DNA of 64,000 nt, taken from assembly GCA_964386005.1 (NCBI GenBank), contig CAYLSB010000004.1, positions 1-64,000 on the forward strand. The letters are read 5' to 3'. Source of the stretch: FEN-1350 sp964386005 (GTDB lineage: Bacteria > Planctomycetota > Phycisphaerae > Sedimentisphaerales > Anaerohalosphaeraceae). Position 1 is the first letter of the stretch, and each line of letters opens with the position of its first letter. The translations under genes were made by a program, and so were the position numbers. Positions 18,810-27,724 of the stretch are shown one piece after another. The notes below the pieces were generated by a model that was not told the DNA's origin, did not search any database, and saw only the letters and a list, made by a program, of their open reading frames with translations.

Positions 18810-19748
18810 CTATACATCGCACAACGAGACGGCCTCGATCAAGCCCTGCATCGGATCGCGGGTGGGGATGTACTCATGGCCGACATAGCCACGATAACCG
18901 ACATCCACCAAGGCCTCCATAATCGGCTTAAAGTTAATCTCCTGCCGGTCGTCCAGTTCGCCTCGGCCGGGGTTGCCCGCGGCATGAACATGGCCAATGT
19001 AGTCCTTGTGTTCCCGAATCCTGCGGATGATGTCACCGTCCATAATCTGCACATGATAGATATCGAAGAGGAGCTTCATGCACGGAGACCCCACCCGCTT
19101 GACGATATCGATACAGTATTCCGTGCTGTTCCCCTGATAGCCGGGATGCCCTTTCATGGGGTGCGTGCCGTCGCGGGTATTCAGGATCTCCAGACAGAGA
19201 TTTACGCCTTTCTTCTCCGCATACCCAGCCACCTGTTTCAAACCGGCCACACAGTTGTCGGCGCCCTCCTCGGGGGACCACTGGGGCCCCGTCGGATTGG
19301 CCGGATCTTTCGCACTATAGCCGGTGAAACAGATGACATTGGGCGATCCGTAGTGGGCCGCCTCATCGATGGCCTGTTTGGTCACCTTGATGACCCTGGG
19401 CCAGTGTTCGGGATGATTCCAACCCCTTACAAAGGGAGGGTCCGGATCCATATCAATCTGGGCTAAAGCACAGATCAATCCATGCTCCCGTACAGTTTCA
19501 TGCTCTTTGCCTTTCACCAGTTCCACGCTCCTACAGCCCAGTTGCCGGGCGATCTGACAGGTCTGCGCCAGATTCCACTTATCACCTGCAACATTGAAAG
19601 CCCAGAAGGCAATGGACTGCTTGATGCGCCCTTTAACGGCCACCGGTTCTCCTGCGGCACCCAAACCGGCCGGCAACATTCCAAGGCCGGCAGCGCCAGC
19701 GGCGGAGGATAGCAAAGCGCGACGATTGATTAGTCGTTCAGATTTCAT
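18810..19748 (-). CDS. Sugar isomerase/epimerase-like TIM barrel (hydroxypyruvate isomerase-like), exported
   Basis: 312 residues. The N-terminus MKSERLINRRALLSSAAGAA is Tat-like. 'CQIARQLGCRSVELV', 'GVNLCLEILNTRDG', 'MKLLFDIYHVQIMDGD', 'IGHVHAAGNPGRGELD' and 'GYRGYVGHEYIPTRDP' match the AP-endonuclease-2-type TIM barrel of hydroxypyruvate isomerase and tagatose/ketose epimerases, including the Glu and His/Asp residues that bind a divalent metal. It should isomerise or epimerise a sugar or short hydroxyacid. It sits just upstream of the rhamnosidase, in the same direction. Confidence 0.8.
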   Translation of the reverse strand: MKSERLINRRALLSSAAGAAGLGMLPAGLGAAGEPVAVKGRIKQSIAFWAFNVAGDKWNLAQTCQIARQLGCRSVELVKGKEHETVREHGLICALAQIDMDPDPPFVRGWNHPEHWPRVIKVTKQAIDEAAHYGSPNVICFTGYSAKDPANPTGPQWSPEEGADNCVAGLKQVAGYAEKKGVNLCLEILNTRDGTHPMKGHPGYQGNSTEYCIDIVKRVGSPCMKLLFDIYHVQIMDGDIIRRIREHKDYIGHVHAAGNPGRGELDDRQEINFKPIMEALVDVGYRGYVGHEYIPTRDPMQGLIEAVSLCDV

Positions 19749-19836
19749 AAGCCAGACTCCTCAACTTGCAGAACCAAAATCGGATTAACGGCACGCGCAC
19801 GGATTCTTCATACAATACCAGTACAAACAGCCCACC

Positions 19837-21483
19837 CTACTCTTTCGCCGCTTGCCGTGTGACGATGGGAACATACCCCGCCTCCAGCCCCGGCGGCGGA
19901 GTTACAACCAGGGCCGGATCAATCTCCGCCAGTTTTCCAATCGCCGGCGGCGGCAGGTAGTCGCGGTCTTTTTTCCAGTTCCGGTGGAGCTTTTCCACCT
20001 TTGCCTGCAGGTCTTCCCGTTCTTTGTCCGTCAAATCGGCATTGAGCAAGGCGGGCTGGTCGGCAAATCGATACCAGGAGTAGGTCACCACACTGCCATC
20101 CCCCGGATAGGCCTGGAAGGGACCTGCCACAGGGCCGGGCTTCTTCCAGCAACTCTCTGGGTCTTCCGGTGTAACATAGGGACTAGGGCGATCCTCTTGG
20201 GGACGACGAAAACGATACTCAACCAGTCCCGTTTCAGCCGGAACATCGTTGGGGGATACCGCAACCCACTCTGCCTTATTGTTATTATCCTTTACCAGTC
20301 GGAAGTATTCGGGGAGCGTCACCAGCGGACCATCCTTGGAATCTGTTTTTGTAACCACCTGGTCGTTCCATCGGAACCCGAAGGTACTTGGATCCAGCGC
20401 CGTGGGGGTTGCAAAAGACTTCCAGGCAAGCGGCGTCTTTTCTTTCTCGGAGGAAGAGGGCTTATAAATCTTCCAGGTTGCCCCGCCCCCTCCGGGAAAG
20501 GTGTGCACACTGGCCCCCTCAGGATCGATGACGCCGCTGGCCGGGGCCCCGCCTTCAAACCAGGTCTTCACGGCATCCCAGAGCGCCTTTTTGTTGTAAG
20601 AGGTAATGCGGTGTACGACCACCGATTCGCCCTGGGGTCCTCGGGGGAACGAGGTCGTGGCTATCCGGGCGTAGGTATTCCCCTTCTTGTCAACGGACTG
20701 GACGCTGGGGACATACTGGGTTTCCATCTGCAAAGCCCGGTTGGGCTGGGAAGGCCGGGTATCCAGAAACATGCCGGCCACGCGAGGGTCATCAACGCCT
20801 GCCCGGGACCAGAAATAGGGCGTGAAGAAAGTAACCGGGCCCTTGAAGTTTTGCGTGTTTAGAAACAGGGTCCAGCAATGATCTCCGGTCGGAACATTTT
20901 TCCCGGCCGTGGTGGATTTGGCCTTGGTAAGCGGAAGCGGCAGGTATCCGTAACCGAACAGTTCGCCGCAGGTGCCTTGTTTCAGATTCAGGCCGTCCGG
21001 GGGCCAAAGTATCCACGGACTAAGTTGGGCCACACCGTACTTGCCGCTGGGTTTATCCCAGTCCCGTCCTTTGCCGGCCCCCGGCCCGTTGGCCCATTCT
21101 ACGAAATTCAGCGCCACGCCGCCCATAATGAACTTCGGCGTTTCCGTGGCATATTGCGTATCCCGCCACCAGCCCAGGCCACCCTCGATATCGGAATACA
21201 TATCTTTGGGATCCGGGCCGTCGTACTGAGCGAACATCCAGGTGCCGAACAGGCCGGTTTGAAAACGATTCCCCGGATACTCCCGCAGCAATGGCCAGGC
21301 GGCCACATACATGGAGAATCCGGCGTTATAGGTCTGTTGAACTTGATTGTTGGGGACCAGCAGGTACCCGGCCATCTCTCCTTCCTGAACCGGATCGGTG
21401 GCGCCGAACAGGGACGCCGGCGGCAAGACGAATACGAGGGCCAAACAGGAAGTAAGCAATATATTCATTCTTTGTTTCAACAT
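19837..21483 (-). CDS. Secreted protein, paralogue of the 782-residue protein at the cluster's far end
   Basis: 548 residues with a signal peptide (MNILLTSCLALVFVLPPASL). It matches residues ~40-570 of the protein at 1521-3869 along its whole length: 'YNAGFSMYVAAWP', 'GTWMFAQYDG', 'YSDIEGGLG', 'GTCGELFGYGYLPLPL', 'NVPTGDHCWTLFLNTQNF', 'VVTYSWYRFADQPALLN', 'DPALVVTPPPGLEAGYVP'. It lacks the beta-strand-repeat tail. I do not recognise the family. The conserved Trp/Tyr/His-rich blocks suggest a carbohydrate-binding or enzymatic surface. GGAG upstream supports the start. Confidence 0.7.
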   Translation of the reverse strand: MLKQRMNILLTSCLALVFVLPPASLFGATDPVQEGEMAGYLLVPNNQVQQTYNAGFSMYVAAWPLLREYPGNRFQTGLFGTWMFAQYDGPDPKDMYSDIEGGLGWWRDTQYATETPKFIMGGVALNFVEWANGPGAGKGRDWDKPSGKYGVAQLSPWILWPPDGLNLKQGTCGELFGYGYLPLPLTKAKSTTAGKNVPTGDHCWTLFLNTQNFKGPVTFFTPYFWSRAGVDDPRVAGMFLDTRPSQPNRALQMETQYVPSVQSVDKKGNTYARIATTSFPRGPQGESVVVHRITSYNKKALWDAVKTWFEGGAPASGVIDPEGASVHTFPGGGGATWKIYKPSSSEKEKTPLAWKSFATPTALDPSTFGFRWNDQVVTKTDSKDGPLVTLPEYFRLVKDNNNKAEWVAVSPNDVPAETGLVEYRFRRPQEDRPSPYVTPEDPESCWKKPGPVAGPFQAYPGDGSVVTYSWYRFADQPALLNADLTDKEREDLQAKVEKLHRNWKKDRDYLPPPAIGKLAEIDPALVVTPPPGLEAGYVPIVTRQAAKE

Positions 21484-21542
21484 AAGAGGATCTCCAATAA
21501 CGATTCATTATCTATTTTGCAGCGACGAACAGAGAACGACAA

Positions 21543-22115
21543 CTATCTCCATTTGCATCTCCGGATAACCATGCGGTGCTGGCCGTGACAATCGACGCAG
21601 GTCTTCTTGTCTTTGAGTTTACCCGACAGATATTCAGCATGTTTGCTGGCCATCAATTGGTCCACCTTGTGGCATGCCACACACGAGGGATCGATTTTCT
21701 CTGGAGGATACATAATGTCCGGGGCTGTGCCATTTCCGCCGGAGGCCCAGGATTCATCGGCGATATGGGCATCCGAAGGGCCATGGCATTGGGCACAACC
21801 GATACCGGCCTTAGCATGAACTACTGTCAGTTGTTCCTGCATATAATTAATATGACAGACAAAACATCGGCTGTTGTCGGTTCCGGTACTGCTGTCTGAG
21901 TTGACGCTGGTTCCCTCATCCAGAAGCAGTAACGGGGCATCATTAGAGGCAGAGGGTTTGTCCTCCTGCGATTGCGGAGAGGTCAGGGATGCCGGTGGTG
22001 TCGGAGATGACATGTCCTTCGTGGACTTCGTATCCAATTTCGACGGGTCACAACCGAGAAAGACGATTCCAGCAGTACTCAGCACGATCCACAGAAAACA
22101 AAAACGATATTTCAT
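21543..22115 (-). CDS. Tetraheme c-type cytochrome lipoprotein
   Basis: From the ATG at 22115 the N-terminus MKYRFCFLWIVLSTAGIVFLGC ends in a lipobox, so the protein should be lipid-anchored. A Ser/Pro/Thr-rich linker follows, then four CxxCH heme sites: CFVCH, CAQCH, CVACH and CVDCH. Extra His residues could be distal ligands. It resembles NapC/NrfH-associated or octaheme-related small multiheme carriers, but no partner reductase is visible. A respiratory or electron-shuttling protein inside a sugar cluster is unusual. Its 3' end is 59 bp from the secreted paralogue gene. Confidence 0.8.
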   Translation of the reverse strand: MKYRFCFLWIVLSTAGIVFLGCDPSKLDTKSTKDMSSPTPPASLTSPQSQEDKPSASNDAPLLLLDEGTSVNSDSSTGTDNSRCFVCHINYMQEQLTVVHAKAGIGCAQCHGPSDAHIADESWASGGNGTAPDIMYPPEKIDPSCVACHKVDQLMASKHAEYLSGKLKDKKTCVDCHGQHRMVIRRCKWR

Positions 22116-22203
22116 TCTCGCCCTCATCAACTCAGGAAATCGACCGGATGGAGGCGGCGTTTTCCGACCGCCCGATATAATTAAATAAATCTGCCGTCAT
22201 AGA

Positions 22204-23217
22204 TCAAACGAATTCCCAATCCCGCAGCCATCCATAATTGTTTGGCAACTGAGCCCACATCGTCTCGGACATGTGTTGGATCTGGGCTTTTTCTCGGACA
22301 TCAAGCTGACGGCGCTCCTTGACCGCCAGGGCCGCATTGTTCACCTCCGCAACCGACATCAGGCCGGGAATGGGAATGACGGTATTGGTGTTCAGGATAT
22401 ATCGGAGGGCCAGGCGGGCCCGCTTGTAGTCTTCTTCCGGATTACCCGTGAAGAGTGTTCCGGCGGCGAAGGGTTTGATCCCGAAAGCGCCCACATCGCA
22501 CTTCTTCAGGGAGTCGAAGACGCTGTCGGTGGGGGCGGCCTTGCTCATGGTCGTGAAGGGAAAACAGACGACATCGACCTGCGGGAAATATTCGATCATA
22601 AACTTGATCCAGCGGCGATCGTGGGTTGAGAAACCGATGTGCCGGGCCTTGCCCTGCTTCTTGGCCTTCTCGAGGGCATCAACTATCTCGGTCGCCGTGT
22701 CGAAGGTGTGGCGGCCTCCGGGTTCCATGCAGGTGATGCGCCACAGATCGGTGTAGTCCTGCTCCGAGTCCTTGAGCAGTTCATCAAGCGATTCCAGTAG
22801 TTTGGCGGAGGTTCGATAATTCTCATTTCGGACCTCCTTGGCCCCGTGTGACAAACCCAGATACATCTTGTCGCGGCGTCCCTTGAGAGCCTTGGCATCC
22901 CGCTTGACCTCGTTGTCCCAGCAGGCATCGATATAATTGATTCCCACATCGATGCAACGGCTGATCACATCGTGCCTTTCCTGGTCGTTGCTCCGCGAGT
23001 GCCCACCGAGGCAGACGGCCGAGACCATCATATTGGTCTTGCCCATCCGGCGGTACTCCATGTCGGGATAATAATTGAGGATCTTCGATGTATCGAGGGA
23101 TTTGTCAGCCGCCTGGGCCAACGCGCCCGACAGCCCCGCAACGCCGATGGCCACGGCCGCCGTTCCAATGGTCGTGTCGCGTACAAACTCGCGGCGGGTG
23201 ATCCGTTTTGTACTCAT
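22204..23217 (-). CDS. Tat-exported aldo/keto reductase homologue with altered catalytic residues
   Basis: 337 residues. The Tat signal is 'TRREFVRDTTIGTAAVAIG'. The AKR barrel is clear: 'EYRRMGKTNMMVSAVCLGGH', 'INYIDACWDN', 'KARHIGFSTHDRRWIKFM' and 'NTNTVIPIPGLMSVAEVNNA'. Of the usual Asp-Tyr-Lys-His tetrad, Asp97 and Lys117 are present. The Tyr position reads Asn102 by my alignment, and the usual His of 'D-x-x-x-I-H' reads Thr162. It may therefore be a divergent or non-redox member. GGAAAGGA precedes the start. It lies 3 bp from the downstream LamG lipoprotein gene's end. Confidence 0.75.
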   Translation of the reverse strand: MSTKRITRREFVRDTTIGTAAVAIGVAGLSGALAQAADKSLDTSKILNYYPDMEYRRMGKTNMMVSAVCLGGHSRSNDQERHDVISRCIDVGINYIDACWDNEVKRDAKALKGRRDKMYLGLSHGAKEVRNENYRTSAKLLESLDELLKDSEQDYTDLWRITCMEPGGRHTFDTATEIVDALEKAKKQGKARHIGFSTHDRRWIKFMIEYFPQVDVVCFPFTTMSKAAPTDSVFDSLKKCDVGAFGIKPFAAGTLFTGNPEEDYKRARLALRYILNTNTVIPIPGLMSVAEVNNAALAVKERRQLDVREKAQIQHMSETMWAQLPNNYGWLRDWEFV

Positions 23218-23220
23218 GAT

Positions 23221-24057
23221 TCATTTCCTTTCCAATTTGGGTTGGCCCAGGGGACGATCGCTCTGAAGCCGGAACAAAGCTCCGATCTGGTCATCCGACA
23301 GGGCGCGATTATAGATTCGCAGGTCATCGATCAAGCCCTGGTATCCCCGGCCGATACAGACATCCAGCGAATCGCCGGTATCGATCGGCCACAGATCCAG
23401 CAGCCCGATGTCATCGACCTCGGCCAGTTCGCCATCTTTGAAGAGCTTGGCGTGATCGTGGAGATTGGGTTGGGAGGCAGGTTGTATGACCACCGCAACA
23501 TGATGCCAGGCATCGTCATCGGTGCGGGCTTTCATGTAATAGTAACCGCCGTTGGGCGTTACCCCGATCCGGCCGCGGATAAACTCCATGATCCACATCC
23601 GGCCGAAGTCATCGTGTCCCCATGAAACGATCTGGCCGTCCGGCCTGGTGGTCTTGATCCACGCCGCGATAGTCCGCGGCCCCGTCCCGGTGATTCCCTT
23701 GTAATCGGGGATCCGAATGAAACCGTCCTTGTCGTCCAGTTTGACGGCATTCCCGATCCGGCCGGGCACGGACTGGGTATTGAAACTCAGTCCCCCTTCG
23801 ATAATTCCTCCGTGATTCTGTGAAGATGAATCAGCGGCCGTATTGCCGGATACTTCATCGAATTTCCACCAACCCACCAGGGCGGGATCGGCATCGAGAG
23901 CCACGGATTGAATCGAGTCTTTAACCGGGATGGAGGCCACTGGAGGGGGTGTCGGACTTAATGGGGACTGTGTTTGCGGGGGATTTTTCCCAGCTTCACA
24001 CCCAATGCAATACATTCCGATCCAAAGGACGATCGCTGTTACCCATATTCGTTTCAT
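23221..24057 (-). CDS. LamG/concanavalin-A-like domain lipoprotein
   Basis: The ATG at 24057 starts MKRIWVTAIVLWIGMYCIGC, a lipoprotein signal. After a Pro-rich linker, 'LVGWWKFDEVSGNTAADSS' opens a LamG domain and 'GYQGLIDDLRIYNRALSDDQ' closes it, the textbook start and end of this ~180-residue beta-sandwich. 'RTIAAWIKTT' and 'AWHHVAVVI' lie between. It is probably a carbohydrate- or protein-binding surface lipoprotein. Lipid anchoring would display it on a membrane facing the substrate. It is likely co-transcribed with the aldo/keto reductase homologue, which follows it 3 bp downstream. Confidence 0.85.
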   Translation of the reverse strand: MKRIWVTAIVLWIGMYCIGCEAGKNPPQTQSPLSPTPPPVASIPVKDSIQSVALDADPALVGWWKFDEVSGNTAADSSSQNHGGIIEGGLSFNTQSVPGRIGNAVKLDDKDGFIRIPDYKGITGTGPRTIAAWIKTTRPDGQIVSWGHDDFGRMWIMEFIRGRIGVTPNGGYYYMKARTDDDAWHHVAVVIQPASQPNLHDHAKLFKDGELAEVDDIGLLDLWPIDTGDSLDVCIGRGYQGLIDDLRIYNRALSDDQIGALFRLQSDRPLGQPKLERK

Positions 24058-24257
24058 TGTACTCCTTCGACAGGGAACTGAATCCTGCCATTCCAAATAT
24101 CCGACTCTTGTATTATATGAACGGCCTGCCGGATCGCATGAAGGTCGCGGCCATGATGTTATATCCAACCCGCTTTTTCACTTTCATGATGTTTCTGTTT
24201 TTCATTCTCTGTCAGTTCCAAATTGTTTCTGATACTGTTCCTTGGGCAGTTGCCCTG

Positions 24258-24279
24258 CTATATGCCAAATGACATATAG
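24258..24279. other. AT-rich hairpin in the 253-bp intergenic gap
   Basis: CTATATG and CATATAG form a perfect 7-bp stem with an 8-base loop, 3' of the glycosidase at 24311. GGGCA/TGCCC lies beside it. No T-run follows on the minus strand, so it is not a standard terminator. I see no gene in 24058-24310. Confidence 0.3.
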
Positions 24280-24310
24280 GCCGGCGCCTGGGTAGAACTT
24301 GACCCATCTT

Positions 24311-26320
24311 TCAACGGATTGAGGGAGACTTTTTTCCATTGGGAAAAGTCAGCGAATAGGTCTTCCCCGCTAAGCCGAAACCGGTCATCAGCGTCTTGCC
24401 ATCACTGCGCACCGTGACCTTCTGCTGATCACCGGCGCGCTCCACCACCAGATCCCAAGAATGGCCGAAAGCCCGCAGGTCACGCAGGGCCATCTGCGGC
24501 CAGGCCTTCGGCAGCCACGGCGTGCATTCAAAGGAGTCGAGGCCGGTAGGCACGATGCCGAACATGCCTTCGATGAAAACACGGGGGTATAGCGAGCCGG
24601 GGCAGAGCATATCTATCGCGTCTTCGTCGGGATACGGCCCCTTGCTGCCGAAGATCTGGGTCTGCACCACGCGCCGGGTAATATCCAGCGCTTCCTCCGT
24701 GTGACCGGCTTTGAACAAGACCCGCAGGGCATAATAGGTCTCGCGGCCCCATTCGGTCGGCCGGGTGGACTCCGCCAAGATGTCGCCCCCCACTAACCTG
24801 TGGGGCCAGAGCTTGTCCGACATCAGCGCAGCCACGGTGGCCTCCTGCCGCTCGGTGATACCCATCGCCAAAGGCAGCAGGATCCACCCGCGCAGAGTGG
24901 TGTTTCCCTCATAATACCGATAGGTCTTGAAGCCCTCCACCTCGGCGCCGAAATACGCTTCAATACCCTTCCGCAGGGCCTCGGCGCGCTGGTCAAATTC
25001 TGCTGCCACAGGCTTTCCCAAGGCATGCGCCAACCGGGCTGCCAGCCGGTAGCCACCGAATGCCAGCGACGACGTGCTCAAGTTGGCCGCGCCGGTTGGA
25101 TAACGACCTTCCATCTCGTCGGTCCCCGAGGCAATAATGCCCTCGGCCGTCGTATGCCCCAGGACCGAGGCGGCGCTGAACTCGATCAGCGGCCACAGTT
25201 CCTCAGCGGCGGCACGGTCGCCTTGAAACAGCAGGAATTTTGACAAGCCGTAGAGCACCATCGCGTCATCGCCGCGTTCGCGCTGGACGAGTTTCAGTCC
25301 CGGGCCTTCGAACGAACCCGGGAAAGGAATGATGCCCTTCTCCTGGCAATACTCCTGCCAGACGCGATACATGTTCATGCTGGCGCGGTTCAGTTCGGCA
25401 TCGCCAAAGAAGGGAAACACGGGGCTGGAGTATTCCACCGGATCGTTAGCCCAGATGCCGGGGGAGTAGGTCAGGCTGCCGTTGTGGGTGATGACTCCCT
25501 TGATCGTCTCGATCGGAGTTTCCAACACGTGGAATTTCTGCAAGGCGAACGCCACATCCAGGGCCGGATCGGGAGTTTCAAGGCGCCCAGGTCCGGTCCA
25601 GGCCGCCTCGGCCAGGGCCCGGCGCGCGCCGCGCTCGGCCGCCACATTCACGGCTAAATCAGCCTTAGCCGCCAACCTGGCCTCCACGGTGGTGGAGAAC
25701 GACAACACATCTCCGGCTTTCATAGCAGCGGCTTCCACACCCGGGCAGTTCCAGACGATAGCAATATCCTCCCCCACGGGCGTTACTTTGCGGACAGGTG
25801 CAACCGTCACTGCAATTTGTTTGCCGGTGGTATTTTGCAACTGCCACTCTTCAATAACCAAGGCCTTGGTCATCGAGGGATAGACGGTGCGAGTGACAAC
25901 CACGCCCGCGGATGCAGGATAAGTCAAGGTCAGCAACCCGTCGAATGTGACCGATGACGGGAACTCGCTCTTCAGGGGCTGGTCATTGACGCGCACATCA
26001 GGAATCGATTCGCGCCCGGCCTTGAACAGGACTCTCTTGTTTTCGACATCAGTCAGCAGGTTGAAGAACCGGGCGGTATAGGAGAAACCGTTGGTGCGAT
26101 TGGATTGAACTTGCATGACCACCTTGCGCCCCTGCAGGCACATCACCAATGGCTCGGTCCCTATGCAGGCGTGAGTGATTCGACCCGGCTTATCCCGAAC
26201 CCAGAAATCGGTTGGTGCCGGAACTGGAGCGGTCAGGCCAAGCGACCAGGAGGTCGCCATCGCCAGCAGAGCGAAGGTCAGCGGATAGGAGCAGTACTTA
26301 TTCGGTTTCATGATTTTCAT
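24311..26320 (-). CDS. Exported six-hairpin glycosidase superfamily protein
   Basis: 669 residues with a Sec signal (LTFALLAMATSWSLGL). Residues ~40-260 form an N-terminal beta-sandwich. The rest is an (alpha/alpha)6 barrel, shown by 'WANDPVEYSSPVFPFFGD', 'SGTDEMEGRYPTGAANLS', 'STRPTEWGRETYYALRVLFKAG', 'DEDAIDMLCPGSLYPRVFI' and 'LDSFECTPWLPKAWPQM'. The architecture recalls GH78/GH65-like rhamnosidases and phosphorylases. Asp/Glu in 'GTDEMEG' and 'TEWGRE' are plausible catalytic residues. The exact family is not settled. Its ATG overlaps the stop of the small ORF upstream (ATGA), so translation may be coupled to it. Confidence 0.7.
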   Translation of the reverse strand: MKIMKPNKYCSYPLTFALLAMATSWSLGLTAPVPAPTDFWVRDKPGRITHACIGTEPLVMCLQGRKVVMQVQSNRTNGFSYTARFFNLLTDVENKRVLFKAGRESIPDVRVNDQPLKSEFPSSVTFDGLLTLTYPASAGVVVTRTVYPSMTKALVIEEWQLQNTTGKQIAVTVAPVRKVTPVGEDIAIVWNCPGVEAAAMKAGDVLSFSTTVEARLAAKADLAVNVAAERGARRALAEAAWTGPGRLETPDPALDVAFALQKFHVLETPIETIKGVITHNGSLTYSPGIWANDPVEYSSPVFPFFGDAELNRASMNMYRVWQEYCQEKGIIPFPGSFEGPGLKLVQRERGDDAMVLYGLSKFLLFQGDRAAAEELWPLIEFSAASVLGHTTAEGIIASGTDEMEGRYPTGAANLSTSSLAFGGYRLAARLAHALGKPVAAEFDQRAEALRKGIEAYFGAEVEGFKTYRYYEGNTTLRGWILLPLAMGITERQEATVAALMSDKLWPHRLVGGDILAESTRPTEWGRETYYALRVLFKAGHTEEALDITRRVVQTQIFGSKGPYPDEDAIDMLCPGSLYPRVFIEGMFGIVPTGLDSFECTPWLPKAWPQMALRDLRAFGHSWDLVVERAGDQQKVTVRSDGKTLMTGFGLAGKTYSLTFPNGKKSPSIR

Positions 26321-26481
26321 AAGAATAACCCTCTGATCACGCCGGTCTCTATTATCTGTGTGTTACCTGACTGAATGACCGTGACCTCCACTTGTCCAAA
26401 TCCGCAGAGGAAAGCGGAGGCGACAAGCAGCCCCGGCCATTTGCACATCACCATTGAGGACAGGCACCGATTGTGTATCAC
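26317..26481 (-). CDS. Small 54-residue ORF translationally coupled to the glycosidase
   Basis: A GTG seven bases after a strong AGGAG starts a 54-codon frame containing the hydrophobic stretch WPGLLVASAFLCGFG, which looks like a signal peptide or a single membrane segment. Its TGA overlaps the ATG of the downstream glycosidase (ATGA). It could be a leader peptide, a genuine small secreted protein, or the stub of a lost gene. I do not recognise the sequence. Confidence 0.4.
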   Translation of the reverse strand: MIHNRCLSSMVMCKWPGLLVASAFLCGFGQVEVTVIQSGNTQIIETGVIRGLFL

Positions 26482-26593
26482 TTTGTTTCTCCTGTAGGTA
26501 TAATTTTCTCTGGCCATCTCAACGATAAATGCATGATGGCATAGACCATGGCTGGCAAGTTCTCCATCGGAATATTGAATCGAATGGGATGCG

Positions 26594-27676
26594 TCATTTT
26601 CGTAACCGTTTGTCAGATAGGGCAACGATTTTCCTTACAGGGTTAGGAGTCTGTATGGCGGCTTCATAGAACGTTTGAATATTCTGAACGGGGGTGTCCG
26701 CCTGAATATGATGGGCCGGCGCCAGGATATAACCTCCCCCTTTGCCTAATTCGGCGGTCAGTTTTTCGACCTCGTTTCGGATGTCTTCAACAGATCCGAA
26801 TGGCATGGTATGCTGAACGCAAAGGCCTCCGAAAAGCGTCAGCCGCTTGCCGTAACGTTTTTTTGTCTCGAAGGGATTGATCGCCTTCGGCTGCAAGGGA
26901 TTCAGCACATCCAGCCCGATTTCGATCATATCGTCCAGGATATCCGTACATTGACCGCAGCTGTGGTACGCAATCTTGATGTTCGGATTGAGCTTTTTGC
27001 ATTCCGAAAAGAGTCGGGCGTAACGCCCTCTGAAAAACTTTCGCCACATATCGACAGACAACATCATGCCTGTCTGCATGGCGATATCGTCACCGAACCA
27101 GATCATATCTGCACCGAGTTCGATGTATTTCCTGGCAGCGTTGAGCGGGAACTGCATCACCTTGTCCATCAGCGTTCCAGCGTACGCCGGTTCCAGGACC
27201 ATATCCATCAGAAAGGTATCCAGCCCACGCAGGTACCAGCAGGCTTCGAAAATGCTGATCTGTGATGAACCGATCATCCACTTTTCATCACCGTACAGTT
27301 CCTTTTTTGTGCGAAAATCGTCATACAGAGAATCCTCACACGGATCAGGAATCTCAAACGAATCTGTTTTGGCCATATCGCCGGCAAGCGGGTGTTCAGC
27401 GATTTCTGTATAGGCACCGGAGTCCATCTTGACATATCGCCACCGGATTCCCCATCGGTCGGTGTATTCCGGTTCGGGCTTTCCGTAGAAGCTCATCTCC
27501 AGTCCGGCGCAAGATTTAATCATATCATTGCCCAGGGCCGCCCCCGTATCCAACTCAGAAATGTCGAATTGGCGTCTCAGTCGTTGCTCAATTTCAGGAA
27601 CAAACGATGCAAAAACCGGAATTCTGTCCGGCTGCTCGAAATTCAGAGCAGTCTGGACACGTTCCCTTGAATTCAT
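26594..27676 (-). CDS. Uroporphyrinogen-decarboxylase-like (MtaA-type) methyltransferase
   Basis: 360 residues beginning MNSRERVQTALNFEQPDRIP, the URO-D superfamily N-terminus. 'YHSCGQCTDILDDMIEIG' (His238-x-Cys240) with Cys286 in 'FGGLCVQ' fits the H-x-C-n-C zinc site of methylcobamide methyltransferases rather than true HemE. Such proteins move methyl groups from corrinoid proteins to thiols. No corrinoid protein is seen nearby. It is the first gene of the minus-strand cluster and diverges from the XylR/AraC regulator, so it is probably a controlled target. GAGGAT before the ATG is a good ribosome site. Confidence 0.75.
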   Translation of the reverse strand: MNSRERVQTALNFEQPDRIPVFASFVPEIEQRLRRQFDISELDTGAALGNDMIKSCAGLEMSFYGKPEPEYTDRWGIRWRYVKMDSGAYTEIAEHPLAGDMAKTDSFEIPDPCEDSLYDDFRTKKELYGDEKWMIGSSQISIFEACWYLRGLDTFLMDMVLEPAYAGTLMDKVMQFPLNAARKYIELGADMIWFGDDIAMQTGMMLSVDMWRKFFRGRYARLFSECKKLNPNIKIAYHSCGQCTDILDDMIEIGLDVLNPLQPKAINPFETKKRYGKRLTLFGGLCVQHTMPFGSVEDIRNEVEKLTAELGKGGGYILAPAHHIQADTPVQNIQTFYEAAIQTPNPVRKIVALSDKRLRK

Positions 27677-27724
27677 AGTAAATCCTCACCACAAGTCATT
27701 AATAGCCCATGTTGTCTCCGATGT

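Noticed and set aside
19852..20862. 336-codon open frame on the plus strand
   Set aside because: Antisense to the secreted paralogue, which has a signal peptide and end-to-end similarity to another protein here.
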